From: Marinospirillum sp.
Lineage (GTDB): Bacteria; Pseudomonadota; Gammaproteobacteria; Pseudomonadales; Halomonadaceae
Assembly: GCF_014859565.1 (NCBI RefSeq)
Contig: NZ_JACUUA010000071.1
Span: forward strand, 1-15,061
Length of the DNA: 15,061 nucleotides
Reading direction: 5' to 3'
Below the pieces are notes generated by a model. That model saw nothing but the letters and a program-made list of their open reading frames with translations, did not search any database and was not told the origin of the DNA. The first letter of the stretch is position 1. Each line of letters opens with the position of its first letter. Position numbers and translations under genes: made by a program. Positions 1 through 6,897 of this stretch are shown in pieces.

Positions 1-78
1 GATCCCAAACTGCCTGCTCGTTACCCCAAGTTCAAACGCAAACACGGCAGGCAGTTGATGCGGTTCTCAGGCTGCTTT

Positions 79-924
79 TCAAGCCTGCGGTCGTTTGGTC
101 ACCAAGGGCGCTAGCCACTCCGGCCAGGGATGATTCAGATCGCCCACCACCATAAAATGAGGATTTTCCAGCTCAGAACGCTGATTATACACCAAAGGCC
201 GGAAAGTCCAGTCCAGCACTCGACCTCCGGCACCCTCCACCACGGCCTGAGCCGCTGCGGTATCCCACTCACTGGTAGGTGCCAGGCGCGGGTAAAAATC
301 TGCTTTACCTTCCGCGATACGACAGAATTTAAGTGAGCTACCCAGCCCCACACAATTCACCTGCGCTCCGGCATCCTGCAAGGCCTGTAATAGAGGTTGC
401 AGCTGTTCATTGCCATGGCGCTGGCTGGCAACCAGATCCACAGCAGGCCAGGCCAGTGGACGCACCTTGATAACACTGGACTCACCCTGCCGAGGTTGGA
501 GGAAACTGCCAAATCGGCGACCGCCATAATAAGTGAGACCACTAACTGGCAAATGCACCATACCAAACACCGGCTGCCCGTGTTCAATCAGTGCAATATT
601 GACTGTGAACTCTCCATTACGCGCCAGAAACTCTTTGGTTCCATCCAATGGATCCACCAACCAGTAACGTGCCCACTGCCTGCGTGTTGCCCAGGAAATA
701 TCTGCTTCCTCTTCTGACAGCACTGGTAAGCGTGGCACCAGATGATTCAACGCATCAGTGATAATTTTATGAGCTGCAAGGTCTGCTGCCGTAACAGGAG
801 AAGCATCCTGCTTGTGATTGGCATCCCATAACTCTGGACGCACATAAATACGCATGATGGCTTCACCAGCGGCATAACAGATACGTCCTAGCTCACGCGC
901 CAACTTGGCAGGCTGATCAAGCAC
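79..924 (-). CDS. cysQ: 3'(2'),5'-bisphosphate nucleotidase CysQ
   Basis: Predicted to hydrolyse 3'-phosphoadenosine 5'-phosphate (PAP) to AMP at the inner face of the membrane, removing the by-product of sulfate assimilation. The 281-residue protein carries the inositol-monophosphatase-fold metal-binding signatures: an acidic LSEEE cluster at about 69-73, DPLDGT at 91-96 and SEWDTAAA at 218-225. FTVNIALI and SSLKFC also match E. coli CysQ closely. I chose the GTG start at 922-924 because the protein then begins MLDQ, as E. coli CysQ does. The E. coli protein is about 246 residues, so this one is somewhat longer, with extra residues in the middle and at the C-terminus. The start overlaps the end of nudE by 8 nt, so translation is probably coupled. 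I see no clear intrinsic terminator after the stop. Confidence 0.95.
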   Translation of the reverse strand: MLDQPAKLARELGRICYAAGEAIMRIYVRPELWDANHKQDASPVTAADLAAHKIITDALNHLVPRLPVLSEEEADISWATRRQWARYWLVDPLDGTKEFLARNGEFTVNIALIEHGQPVFGMVHLPVSGLTYYGGRRFGSFLQPRQGESSVIKVRPLAWPAVDLVASQRHGNEQLQPLLQALQDAGAQVNCVGLGSSLKFCRIAEGKADFYPRLAPTSEWDTAAAQAVVEGAGGRVLDWTFRPLVYNQRSELENPHFMVVGDLNHPWPEWLAPLVTKRPQA

Positions 925-1474
925 CTTCCTGCTCCTGCAATAATCTTTCGCGGGTTATAAACAACGCAGCAACTGATCGCCCTTCATGGAAGTCATCCCT
1001 GTTGATCAATTCGTTCAATTGAGACATCGGATGCAGGTGAACCTCCAGCGGCTCAGGCTCATCACCCTCCAGCTTGCAGGCATATAGATCCCGCGCCAAC
1101 ACTACATGCATCTTGTGCCCCATATAGTTGGGTGCCAGTGAAAGCTGGGTCAGCGGCTCTAGCCTGGAGGCGCCATAACCCGTTTCTTCCATCAGCTCCC
1201 GATTAGCTGCCGCCAGAATATCTTCACCTGGCTCAACCAGACCTTTGGGCAGTGTCAGGCAATAATCATGGAAGCCACCGGCATACTCACGGATCAGCAC
1301 CACCTCGCTGTCATCATTTACAGCAACCACCATGACCGCACCCGGCCCCTGACTGACCAGCCGCTCATAAGTACGCAACTCGCCATTATCAAATCGGAGA
1401 TGCAGCTCTTCAACCTTGAACAGGCGACTTTCTGCCACTATTTTGCGTTGCAGTATGCTGGGGCGTACGGGCAT
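917..1474 (-). CDS. nudE: ADP compounds hydrolase NudE (Nudix family)
   Basis: A Nudix hydrolase expected to cleave ADP-ribose, NADH and diadenosine polyphosphates. The complete Nudix box is present: G78-X5-E84-X7-R92-E93-L94-X-E96-E97-X-G99, numbered from the ATG at 1472-1474. The conserved GDEPEPL segment near residue 140 and the SALF/VAALF end segment match E. coli NudE. With this start the length is 185 residues, against about 186 in E. coli. An in-frame GTG at 1484-1486 would add four residues, but it lies inside the GAGGAG ribosome-binding site, so the ATG is preferred. It is the first gene of the nudE-cysQ pair and is divergent from yrfG across a 164-nt intergenic region. Confidence 0.95.
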   Translation of the reverse strand: MPVRPSILQRKIVAESRLFKVEELHLRFDNGELRTYERLVSQGPGAVMVVAVNDDSEVVLIREYAGGFHDYCLTLPKGLVEPGEDILAAANRELMEETGYGASRLEPLTQLSLAPNYMGHKMHVVLARDLYACKLEGDEPEPLEVHLHPMSQLNELINRDDFHEGRSVAALFITRERLLQEQEGA

Positions 1475-1485
1475 ATTTAAGACCA

Positions 1486-1491
1486 CTCCTC
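1486..1491 (-). promoter_or_regulatory. Ribosome-binding site that decides the nudE start
   Basis: On the minus strand this reads GAGGAG, 11 nt before the ATG at 1474. The alternative GTG start overlaps this motif and would have no site of its own, so the ATG is favoured. The spacing is slightly long. Confidence 0.5.
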
Positions 1492-1517
1492 AGTCGATGG
1501 TGATGGCAGCTTCTTGA

Positions 1518-1535
1518 AGCAGGTACTTTCCTGCT
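1518..1535. repeat. Small inverted repeat between nudE and yrfG
   Basis: AGCAGG at 1518-1523 and CCTGCT at 1530-1535 form a perfect 6-bp inverted repeat with a 6-nt loop. It lies in the divergent intergenic region, just upstream of the TATAAT box proposed for yrfG. It could be an operator half-site pair or chance; nothing in the window identifies a regulator. Confidence 0.3.
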
Positions 1536-1554
1536 ACACTATTCAGTTATCTTT

Positions 1555-1560
1555 TATAAT
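1555..1560 (+). promoter_or_regulatory. Candidate -10 box of the yrfG-hslR-hslO promoter
   Basis: A perfect TATAAT lies about 80 nt upstream of the yrfG start. The hexamer 17 nt upstream (TGCTAC, 1532-1537) is a poor -35. No sigma-32 consensus is obvious, although two of the downstream genes are heat-shock proteins in other bacteria. Assignment rests on the -10 match alone. Confidence 0.45.
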
Positions 1561-1638
1561 CAAGGGCTGGCAAGGGGTATTCACCCGATCCATTTTATCA
1601 GTAATTGCCGTAACCCGCCTGCTCATAAAGGTTCAAGC

Positions 1639-2301
1639 ATGATTGACTGGAAACGCATCAACACTGTGCTGCTGGATATGGATGGTACTCTGCTGGATCT
1701 GCACTTTGACAGCCATTTCTGGCTGGAACATCTGCCGCGCCGTTATGCCGAGTTACACAAGCTGGATCAGGCTCAGGTTCGTACAGAGCTTATACCACAA
1801 ATCATGGCGGAAAAAGGTCAGCTGAATTGGTACAGTCTGGATTACTGGAGCGAACGCTTTAATGTGGACATCGTTGCACTCAAGCGTGAGATTCAACACC
1901 TGATCGGTTTTCGTGTTGATGCCCTGGATTTTCTGCAGTGGCTCAAAACCGCCCACCCACGTGTGATTCTGGCGACCAACGCCGATCGAAAAAGTCTGGA
2001 TCTCAAATTAACACTCACTGGGCTGGATGAATATGTCGACCGGATCTTCAGCTCAGCCGACGTTGGCATTCCCAAGGAACAACAGGGTTACTGGCAAGCT
2101 TTAATGGACATAGAGCCTTTTGATCCCGCCACCACCCTGTTGATTGATGACAACGAAGAAGTGCTGGCCTCAGCCAGAGAATTTGGTATTGCCCAGCTAA
2201 TCACCATTAATCAGCCCGACAGCCAGAGTCCACTACGCCAGATGACCGAGTTTCCAGCAGTAAATCGTTTTGCCGAATTACAACCGGTCAACAAACCATG
2301 A
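1639..2301 (+). CDS. yrfG: GMP/IMP nucleotidase YrfG (HAD superfamily)
   Basis: A haloacid-dehalogenase-like phosphatase, expected by homology to dephosphorylate purine mononucleotides such as GMP and IMP in the cytoplasm. HAD motif I is D13-M-D15-G-T at 13-17 (nucleophile and acid/base). Motif II is the threonine of ATNAD near 112, motif III the lysine of GIPKEQ, and motif IV the LLIDDNEEV segment. The length of 220 residues is close to the E. coli protein (222). The ATG is preceded by AAAGG at suitable spacing. It overlaps hslR by 4 nt (ATGA), so it is the first gene of a coupled yrfG-hslR-hslO operon. Confidence 0.94.
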   Translation: MIDWKRINTVLLDMDGTLLDLHFDSHFWLEHLPRRYAELHKLDQAQVRTELIPQIMAEKGQLNWYSLDYWSERFNVDIVALKREIQHLIGFRVDALDFLQWLKTAHPRVILATNADRKSLDLKLTLTGLDEYVDRIFSSADVGIPKEQQGYWQALMDIEPFDPATTLLIDDNEEVLASAREFGIAQLITINQPDSQSPLRQMTEFPAVNRFAELQPVNKP

Positions 2302-2699
2302 GCAGCACAACGTCAGAGAGTGACATTCGGTTGGATAAATGGTTATGGGCGGCGCGTTTTTTCAAGACCCGCAACCTCGCCAAAACCGCCATTGAAACCG
2401 GAAAAGTCCGCTATAATGGCCAGCGTCCCAAAGTCAGTCGCCCTGTTGAAGTCGGCGCACTGCTTGAAATCACCCAGGGCTGGGATATTAAAGAGGTTGA
2501 AGTGCTGGCTCTCTCGGCACAACGAGGCCCGGCTTCTCAGGCACAAATGTTATACCGTGAAACATCCGAAAGCTGTAAACGCCGCGAGGCAGAAAGCGAA
2601 AAACGCCGTCTGAATGGCAGCAACCTGCTGGCACCCGAGCACCGTCCCGACAAAAAATCACGCCGACAGATACACCGCTTCAAGCGACAGGAAAACTGA
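2298..2699 (+). CDS. hslR: Heat shock protein 15 (Hsp15), S4-domain RNA-binding protein
   Basis: Hsp15 binds stalled 50S subunits that still carry a nascent peptidyl-tRNA and helps recycle them. The 133-residue protein begins with an S4 RNA-binding domain at about 9-70 (RLDKWLWAARFFKTRNLA and GKVRYNG are typical). A strongly basic C-terminal tail follows from about residue 95, rich in K and R, which in this family contacts rRNA. The start codon overlaps the yrfG stop as ATGA, and only 3 nt separate its stop from hslO. The hslR-hslO pairing is conserved in Gammaproteobacteria and supports both assignments. Confidence 0.95.
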   Translation: MSSTTSESDIRLDKWLWAARFFKTRNLAKTAIETGKVRYNGQRPKVSRPVEVGALLEITQGWDIKEVEVLALSAQRGPASQAQMLYRETSESCKRREAESEKRRLNGSNLLAPEHRPDKKSRRQIHRFKRQEN

Positions 2700-2702
2700 A
2701 AC

Positions 2703-3611
2703 ATGACTCAAGAATCCACCCAGCTACCGGATCAGGTGCAGCGCTTTTTATTTGATCACACTGCCGTACGCGGTGAACTGGTACAACTGCACCAGAGTTA
2801 TCAGGATGTATTACAGCGCCACGACTACCCGGCAGCCATCGAACAACAGCTAGGGCAGATGCTTGCCGCGGCCGCTCTTTTGACCGCCACCGTAAAATTG
2901 GATGGCACCCTGACTCTCGAAGCACGTGGGCAAGGTGACGTCAGCCTGCTGATGGCTGAATGCAACACCGGCAAACAAGGTGGTGATCAGCTGCGAGCCA
3001 TTGCACGTTATAAAGGCGAACCTCTTGGCCAAAACCTGCAAGACCTGTTGAACGGTGGTCAGCTGGTCATCACTCTCGACCCCTATCAGGGACAGCGTTA
3101 TCAGGGCATTGTTGCACTTGATCAGCCCAGCCTGGCCGCTTGCCTGGAAGGCTACTTCACCAGCTCTGAACAGCTGCCAACACGCATCTGGCTGGATGCA
3201 GATCGCCTGGCTGCAGGCGGACTACTACTGCAACAACTACCGGATGACAGCCATAATAAGGATAAAGATGCCTGGAACCGGATCAGCCAACTGTGTAGCA
3301 CCATCACCAGCGAAGAACTGCTGCATCTTGACCAATATCAGCTGCTGCACCGATTATTTCACGAAGAAACCCTGCGTGTATTCCCTCCGTACCAGCTTAG
3401 TTTTGGCTGCACCTGCTCCCGTGAGCGCATTGCTGATGCCCTGGCCAGCCTAGGAGAAAGTGAACTGCAGCAGGTTCTGGAGGAACAAGGTGCGATCAGC
3501 ACCCAGTGCCATTTTTGTAATACTCACTATTCTTTTTCGGCACAGGATCTGACAGAAATAATCAACAGCAACAAGGATTCTGACCGACCTGCTGATTCAC
3601 GCCTGCACTAA
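2703..3611 (+). CDS. hslO: Redox-regulated molecular chaperone Hsp33
   Basis: Hsp33 is a cytoplasmic holdase activated by oxidation: zinc release and disulfide formation unfold a linker and expose the substrate-binding surface. The four zinc-ligand cysteines are present as C236-X-C238 and C269-X2-C272, with 30 residues between the pairs, which fits the family pattern. The N-terminal domain (about 1-180) contains the expected [20 protein letters not shown] and the [16 protein letters not shown] region before the cysteines. The length is 302 residues against about 292 in E. coli, with a short polar C-terminal extension rich in N, D and S. An AGGA motif about 9 nt upstream supports the ATG. It is the last gene of the operon; no convincing intrinsic terminator follows. 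Confidence 0.96.
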   Translation: MTQESTQLPDQVQRFLFDHTAVRGELVQLHQSYQDVLQRHDYPAAIEQQLGQMLAAAALLTATVKLDGTLTLEARGQGDVSLLMAECNTGKQGGDQLRAIARYKGEPLGQNLQDLLNGGQLVITLDPYQGQRYQGIVALDQPSLAACLEGYFTSSEQLPTRIWLDADRLAAGGLLLQQLPDDSHNKDKDAWNRISQLCSTITSEELLHLDQYQLLHRLFHEETLRVFPPYQLSFGCTCSRERIADALASLGESELQQVLEEQGAISTQCHFCNTHYSFSAQDLTEIINSNKDSDRPADSRLH

Positions 3612-3740
3612 GCGATGAATGCCAACCAGATTGACTGTGCCGCGAGCCACCCATAGGTCATACATATCTTGCATCGCCAACCAGCCGTTTCCGCTCGGCT
3701 TGTCGTGAAAAGCCCACCGGGGTTCGGATGCCCCATACAT
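3597..3740 (-). other. Possible short antisense reading frame, unidentified
   Basis: An open minus-strand frame runs from a TAG at 3792-3794 to a TGA at 3597-3599. Its first ATG is at 3738-3740, giving a 47-residue peptide that starts MYGASEPRWAFHDKPSG. The end overlaps the hslO 3' end by 15 nt on the opposite strand. The composition looks protein-like (several W, G, D and aromatic residues), but I recognise no family and see no good ribosome-binding site. A second open frame (about 3783-3929) precedes it and could join it through loss of one base in the CCCC run near 3786-3790, so this may be a decayed gene or a dispersed intergenic repeat. Coding status is unproven. Confidence 0.2.
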
Positions 3741-3882
3741 TAATGACAGACAGCGCTTACCCTCGACAGTGTCGTCGATCCTATCAAGGGGCTACGGGAT
3801 ATCTCTTTTCACGATAGCGCATAACGTACTGTTTTTTTGAAGCATCTATCTCAAAGGCGGAAATTGCTGAGGACAAAACAGC
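3612..3882. other. Non-genic stretch between hslO and the tRNA promoter
   Basis: Apart from the possible antisense frame described separately, I see no recognisable gene, RNA family or intrinsic terminator here. A GCGATG at 3612-3617 and a CATCGC at 3672-3677 form a weak, widely spaced inverted repeat. AGCCG at 3683-3687 and CGGCT at 3696-3700 form a short hairpin. In Pseudomonas-type genomes pckA often follows hslO; it is absent here, so this may be a rearrangement junction. Confidence 0.4.
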
Positions 3883-3910
3883 AGGCTTGACAGCAGTGGC
3901 TGTCAAGCCT
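3883..3910. repeat. Perfect 12-bp palindrome overlapping the tRNA-Met promoter
   Basis: AGGCTTGACAGC at 3883-3894 and its exact reverse complement at 3899-3910 are separated by a 4-nt loop (AGTG). The palindrome contains the whole -35 hexamer and the spacer, and its last base is the first base of the -10 hexamer. No T-run follows on the plus strand, so it is unlikely to be a terminator in that direction. A regulator-binding site is possible. Confidence 0.75.
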
Positions 3911-3915
3911 AGAAT
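3887..3915 (+). promoter_or_regulatory. Sigma-70 promoter of the tRNA-Met gene
   Basis: TTGACA at 3887-3892 (perfect -35) and TAGAAT at 3910-3915 (5 of 6 for the -10) are separated by exactly 17 nt. Transcription would start near 3922, about 36 nt before the mature tRNA. The bases after the -10 are GC-containing (TCCGC), like the discriminators of stable-RNA promoters under stringent control; that regulation is inferred. GCTGCT/AGCAGC at 3929-3934 and 3940-3945 could form a small hairpin in the 5' leader. Confidence 0.8.
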
Positions 3916-3957
3916 TCCGCTCACTTTTGCTGCTCAGGCAGCAGCTGCAAGAAAAAT

Positions 3958-4034
3958 GGCTATGTAGCTCAGTTGGTTAGAGCACATCACTCATAATGAT
4001 GGGGTCCCCTGTTCGAGTCAGGGCATAGCCACCA
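3958..4034 (+). tRNA. tRNA-Met (CAT anticodon, elongator type)
   Basis: A complete 77-nt cloverleaf including an encoded CCA end. The acceptor stem GGCTATG pairs with CATAGCC, the D arm is GCTC/AGTTGGTTAG/AGC, and the anticodon stem CATCA/TGATG encloses the loop CTCATAA (anticodon CAT). The T arm CCCTG/TTCGAGT/CAGGG is intact. The anticodon arm is identical to that of E. coli elongator tRNA-Met as I recall it, which argues against the lysidine-modified tRNA-Ile2 and against initiator tRNA (the acceptor stem is fully paired at position 1). It is a single gene converging on gloA; no clear terminator follows within the 76-nt gap. Confidence 0.96.
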
Positions 4035-4110
4035 GTTTTAATGCGAAAAGCGTGCGACCTCTGTGTTGCACCATGGCTTACTCCTGCATGGTATCCTTGC
4101 CTGCTTGTTG

Positions 4111-4518
4111 TCACCCTTCCAATCCCTTCCCCGCGCCCTTGCTAGCGATCAGTTCGATTTTGTAGCCATCCGGGTCTTGTACAAAGGCGATTTCGGTGCT
4201 GCCGCCCAGTACTGGACCGGGTTCGCGGGTGATGCTGGCTCCTGCTGCGCGGAGTTTGTCACAGGTGCTGTAGATGTCATCCACGGCTAGGGCGATGTGG
4301 CCGTAACCAGTGCCGAGGTCGTATTCACTGGTGTCCCAGTTGTGGGTCAGTTCAATGACCGCCTGTTCGGATTCCGAGCCGTAACCAACAAAGGCAAGGG
4401 TGTAGCGGTATTCTTCATTTTTGCTGGTGCGCAGCAGTTTCATGCCCATCACTTGGGTGTAAAACTGTAGGGAGCGATCCAGGTCGCCGACACGCAGCAT
4501 GGTATGAAGTAATCTCAT
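4111..4518 (-). CDS. gloA: Lactoylglutathione lyase (glyoxalase I)
   Basis: Converts the hemithioacetal of methylglyoxal and glutathione to S-lactoylglutathione, the first step of methylglyoxal detoxification. The 135-residue protein is the short, nickel-type bacterial form. All four metal ligands fall at the same positions as in E. coli GloA: H5, E56, H74 and E122. The motifs [26 protein letters not shown] and [13 protein letters not shown] are typical. Its ATG overlaps the stop of the upstream transporter gene (ATGA), so expression is probably translationally coupled to it. The C-terminus after the last strand is a short tail, KGAGKGLEG. Confidence 0.97.
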   Translation of the reverse strand: MRLLHTMLRVGDLDRSLQFYTQVMGMKLLRTSKNEEYRYTLAFVGYGSESEQAVIELTHNWDTSEYDLGTGYGHIALAVDDIYSTCDKLRAAGASITREPGPVLGGSTEIAFVQDPDGYKIELIASKGAGKGLEG

Positions 4519-5711
4519 AGGGTTTCCTCGTGTGTGTTCTGGGTGGCAGGTGTCACTGAGTTTTTCCCGATCCAGACTCTGACTTGTCTTAACCAGTGAA
4601 GGTCCTGTGCCCTGTTCAGCAGGCGCTGTTCCAGCAATTCAATGTTGTTGCTGTTGACCTGTTCAGCAGAGTAAAACAGATCAACATCAATGCCCAGATC
4701 CAGATAATGCAGGGTGGTGTGGTGCGGGCGCTCGTAATCTTCATCCCCCCCCCAGCGCTGGTGCAGCTGTGCCAGTACATCGGGGCGCAGAGGTAACATG
4801 TTTGCCGGATCGGGATTATCGGTTTCAGCATCATCTTCCGGGTCGATGTGGAAGGTGACATCAGAAATATGATCAAACTCATCACGCAGACGCCGCGCCA
4901 CCCAGACCCCAATTTCGTGGCCTTCAGAAACACTGACATGCGGAGCCACTTGCAGGTGAATATCCAGCAGGCTGCGACTACCCATGGTGCGGGTGCGCAG
5001 GTGATGAACATCCCGGACACCATCCACACTCTGAGCTACGGCGCGGATTTTTTGTGTTTCTTCCGGTGGCAGGGCGGTATCCACCAGCTCTTTTAAGCTG
5101 TCCCAGATGAGTTTGATGCCCACCCTAGCGACCATCAGGCCAACAATCACTGCAGCCAGCTGATCCAACCAGGCATAACCCAGCAGTGCACCACCCACAG
5201 CCACAAACACCACTATGGATGAAAGGGAGTCGGTGCGGTGGTGCCAGGCGTTGGCTTTTAGCAGTTTGGAGTTGATTTTGTTGGCGATGCGCAGGGTGTA
5301 GTAATAAATCCATTCTTTGCTGAGAATCGACAGGGCAGCAACCAGCAGTGCTATGGCACCGGGAACAACCAGATCACCGGGACTGAGTAACCGGTTGATG
5401 CTGTCCCACACCAGTGCACCGGCTACAGCAATAAGGATGGCACCCAGCAGCAGGGTTGCCAGGGTTTCGTAACGATCATGGCCGTAGGGATGGTCTTTAT
5501 CAGCCTTCTGGCGACCAAAGTGGGTAGCACCCAGTACCAGCACATCACTGAGCAGATCTGAAAGAGAGTGAATGCCGTCAGCAATCAGGGCATTGGAGTT
5601 GGCCCAGAAGCCGACCAAAATTTTGGCGGCGGCATTCAGGGCATTCACCACCATGCCGATTAGGGTGACCTTGTGAGCGGCTCGGGTTTCAGTCTCATGA
5701 TTGCGGGACAT
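4515..5711 (-). CDS. Cation diffusion facilitator (CDF) family transporter with extended C-terminus
   Basis: An inner-membrane proton-coupled exporter of divalent metal ions. About six transmembrane segments lie within residues 15-205. The transport-site pairs are H48-xxx-D52 (in ADGIHSLSD) in TM2 and H157-xxx-D161 (in AWHHRTD) in TM5. This HD-HD set is usual for zinc-type CDFs, but the metal cannot be fixed from sequence. The normal cytoplasmic ferredoxin-like domain spans about 210-290. It is followed by an acidic linker ([13 protein letters not shown]) and a further domain of about 90 residues, so 398 residues against about 300 for FieF. The linker is followed by a run of nine G residues in the coding strand. 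The gene lies 11 nt after the acyltransferase gene and overlaps gloA by 4 nt. Confidence 0.9.
   Translation of the reverse strand: MSRNHETETRAAHKVTLIGMVVNALNAAAKILVGFWANSNALIADGIHSLSDLLSDVLVLGATHFGRQKADKDHPYGHDRYETLATLLLGAILIAVAGALVWDSINRLLSPGDLVVPGAIALLVAALSILSKEWIYYYTLRIANKINSKLLKANAWHHRTDSLSSIVVFVAVGGALLGYAWLDQLAAVIVGLMVARVGIKLIWDSLKELVDTALPPEETQKIRAVAQSVDGVRDVHHLRTRTMGSRSLLDIHLQVAPHVSVSEGHEIGVWVARRLRDEFDHISDVTFHIDPEDDAETDNPDPANMLPLRPDVLAQLHQRWGGDEDYERPHHTTLHYLDLGIDVDLFYSAEQVNSNNIELLEQRLLNRAQDLHWLRQVRVWIGKNSVTPATQNTHEETL
4745..4753. repeat. Nine-base C/G homopolymer inside the CDF gene
   Basis: Nine consecutive C on the plus strand (nine G in the coding strand) encode the RWGGDE segment of the extended C-terminus. 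Tracts of this length are prone to slippage. A one-base change would alter or truncate the last quarter of the transporter and could uncouple gloA. Confidence 0.8.
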
Positions 5712-5722
5712 ACGGTTTTACC

Positions 5723-6883
5723 TTATTTAATCCGACCCAGATAGTTTTTTACCGGATTGGCATACATGACCAGCCACTGTGCCTGATATTCCTCCGGGCA
5801 GGCCGCCAGGCGTTCATTAAAGGCAGCACGCACGTTGGTATCAAACGATGGAATGGCAAAGTCTCCGGTTTCGTTGAGTGCATCCAGTGCCAGATAGTTA
5901 CTGGGGAACAGGCGATACAGGCGACGGATCTGTTCATCCACGGCTCCTGCCACGGCAGCTGCATCGGCAAAATCCCCCGTCAGTGGCTGACCAAAAGCTA
6001 CATGCACGCGCCCCTTAAATCCGGCAATACCCTGGGCAATGCTGCTAATGTCTTCAAACTCGCCCTTAGCATAGTGGCCTTCCTGCTGTTTTTGCACGAT
6101 TTCGTGGGATTTTTGCACATCCAGCGGGTCGTATTCGTAACTTAAGGCCACCGGCACAATATTCAGGTCACGGATGCTGTCGGCAAAACTTTTGCCGGTT
6201 TTTTTCTCGGCCATATAAAACATTTTAATGATGGCCGGATCAGTGCGGTCGATGCCATCTTTGGCGCGACCTTCTTTCTGGGCAATCCAGATCGACTGGT
6301 GTTCTTCTTTTAAACTGTGATGGATGTATTGTGACAGCAGGTTAAAGGCCGCCATCATCTGGCGTACACCCTTGACGGAGCGCTGCACAATAAAGCTTTT
6401 GTTCAGGCGCATCAGATCGTTGACGTAGCCTTTTTTCAGCAGGTTATCACCAATGGCAATGCGTACTGTGTCCATGCCGTTGACATGCAGAGCATAGTTC
6501 ACAAACGCCGGATCCATGGCAATGTCACGGTGGTTGCTGATGAACAGGTAGTTTTTATCCCGCTCCAGATGCTCCAGCCCATCCACGGTTAAACCCTTGG
6601 TGGTGGTGGCAATCATACGCGCCATGTAGGCTTCCACATACAGCTGCAAATCACGGATGGAATAGATTCGGGCAACCCGCTTGGCAACAGCGCGGCTGAT
6701 GATCCAACGCAGCAAAGGTGCCAGAAAAGAATCCGTCAGGGTCGGGAATTTAAAACGCAGCAGTGTATTCAGCAGCTCGGTATCACCACTCAAACGATCC
6801 AGCACTTCACGAACTTCTTCGTCTCGGTAGGGCCGGATGGCATCAAAAGCCTCAGGCGAGGCATTCATTAAATGGGTTTCCAT
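5723..6883 (-). CDS. PlsB/PlsC-like glycerolipid acyltransferase
   Basis: A 386-residue member of the glycerol-phosphate acyltransferase superfamily, probably using an acyl thioester to acylate a glycerolipid at the membrane. Motif I is SNHRDIAMDP at about 116-125, motif II FIVQRS at about 164-169, and motif III WIAQKEGRAKDG at about 199-210, followed by the NIVPVALSYEYDP proline motif. Motif I is unusual in that five residues, not four, separate H118 from D124. The N-terminal ~90 residues and a long C-terminal region lie outside the catalytic core. The start at 6883 is 14 nt after the rdgC stop; an alternative ATG five codons later has a GGAAA nearby. The exact substrate is not determined. 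Confidence 0.85.
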   Translation of the reverse strand: METHLMNASPEAFDAIRPYRDEEVREVLDRLSGDTELLNTLLRFKFPTLTDSFLAPLLRWIISRAVAKRVARIYSIRDLQLYVEAYMARMIATTTKGLTVDGLEHLERDKNYLFISNHRDIAMDPAFVNYALHVNGMDTVRIAIGDNLLKKGYVNDLMRLNKSFIVQRSVKGVRQMMAAFNLLSQYIHHSLKEEHQSIWIAQKEGRAKDGIDRTDPAIIKMFYMAEKKTGKSFADSIRDLNIVPVALSYEYDPLDVQKSHEIVQKQQEGHYAKGEFEDISSIAQGIAGFKGRVHVAFGQPLTGDFADAAAVAGAVDEQIRRLYRLFPSNYLALDALNETGDFAIPSFDTNVRAAFNERLAACPEEYQAQWLVMYANPVKNYLGRIK

Positions 6884-6897
6884 TGCTCAAACAAACC

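Noticed and set aside
397..717. A 106-codon plus-strand open frame inside cysQ.
   Set aside because: It is antisense to cysQ; the composition and lack of motifs indicate a shadow frame.
3883..3910. The 12-bp palindrome as an intrinsic terminator for hslO.
   Set aside because: No U-tract follows on the plus strand, and the stem overlaps a near-consensus promoter.
3958..4034. tRNA-Met as an integration site of a genomic island.
   Set aside because: There is no integrase gene and no duplicated tRNA 3' end in the window; the flanking genes are housekeeping.
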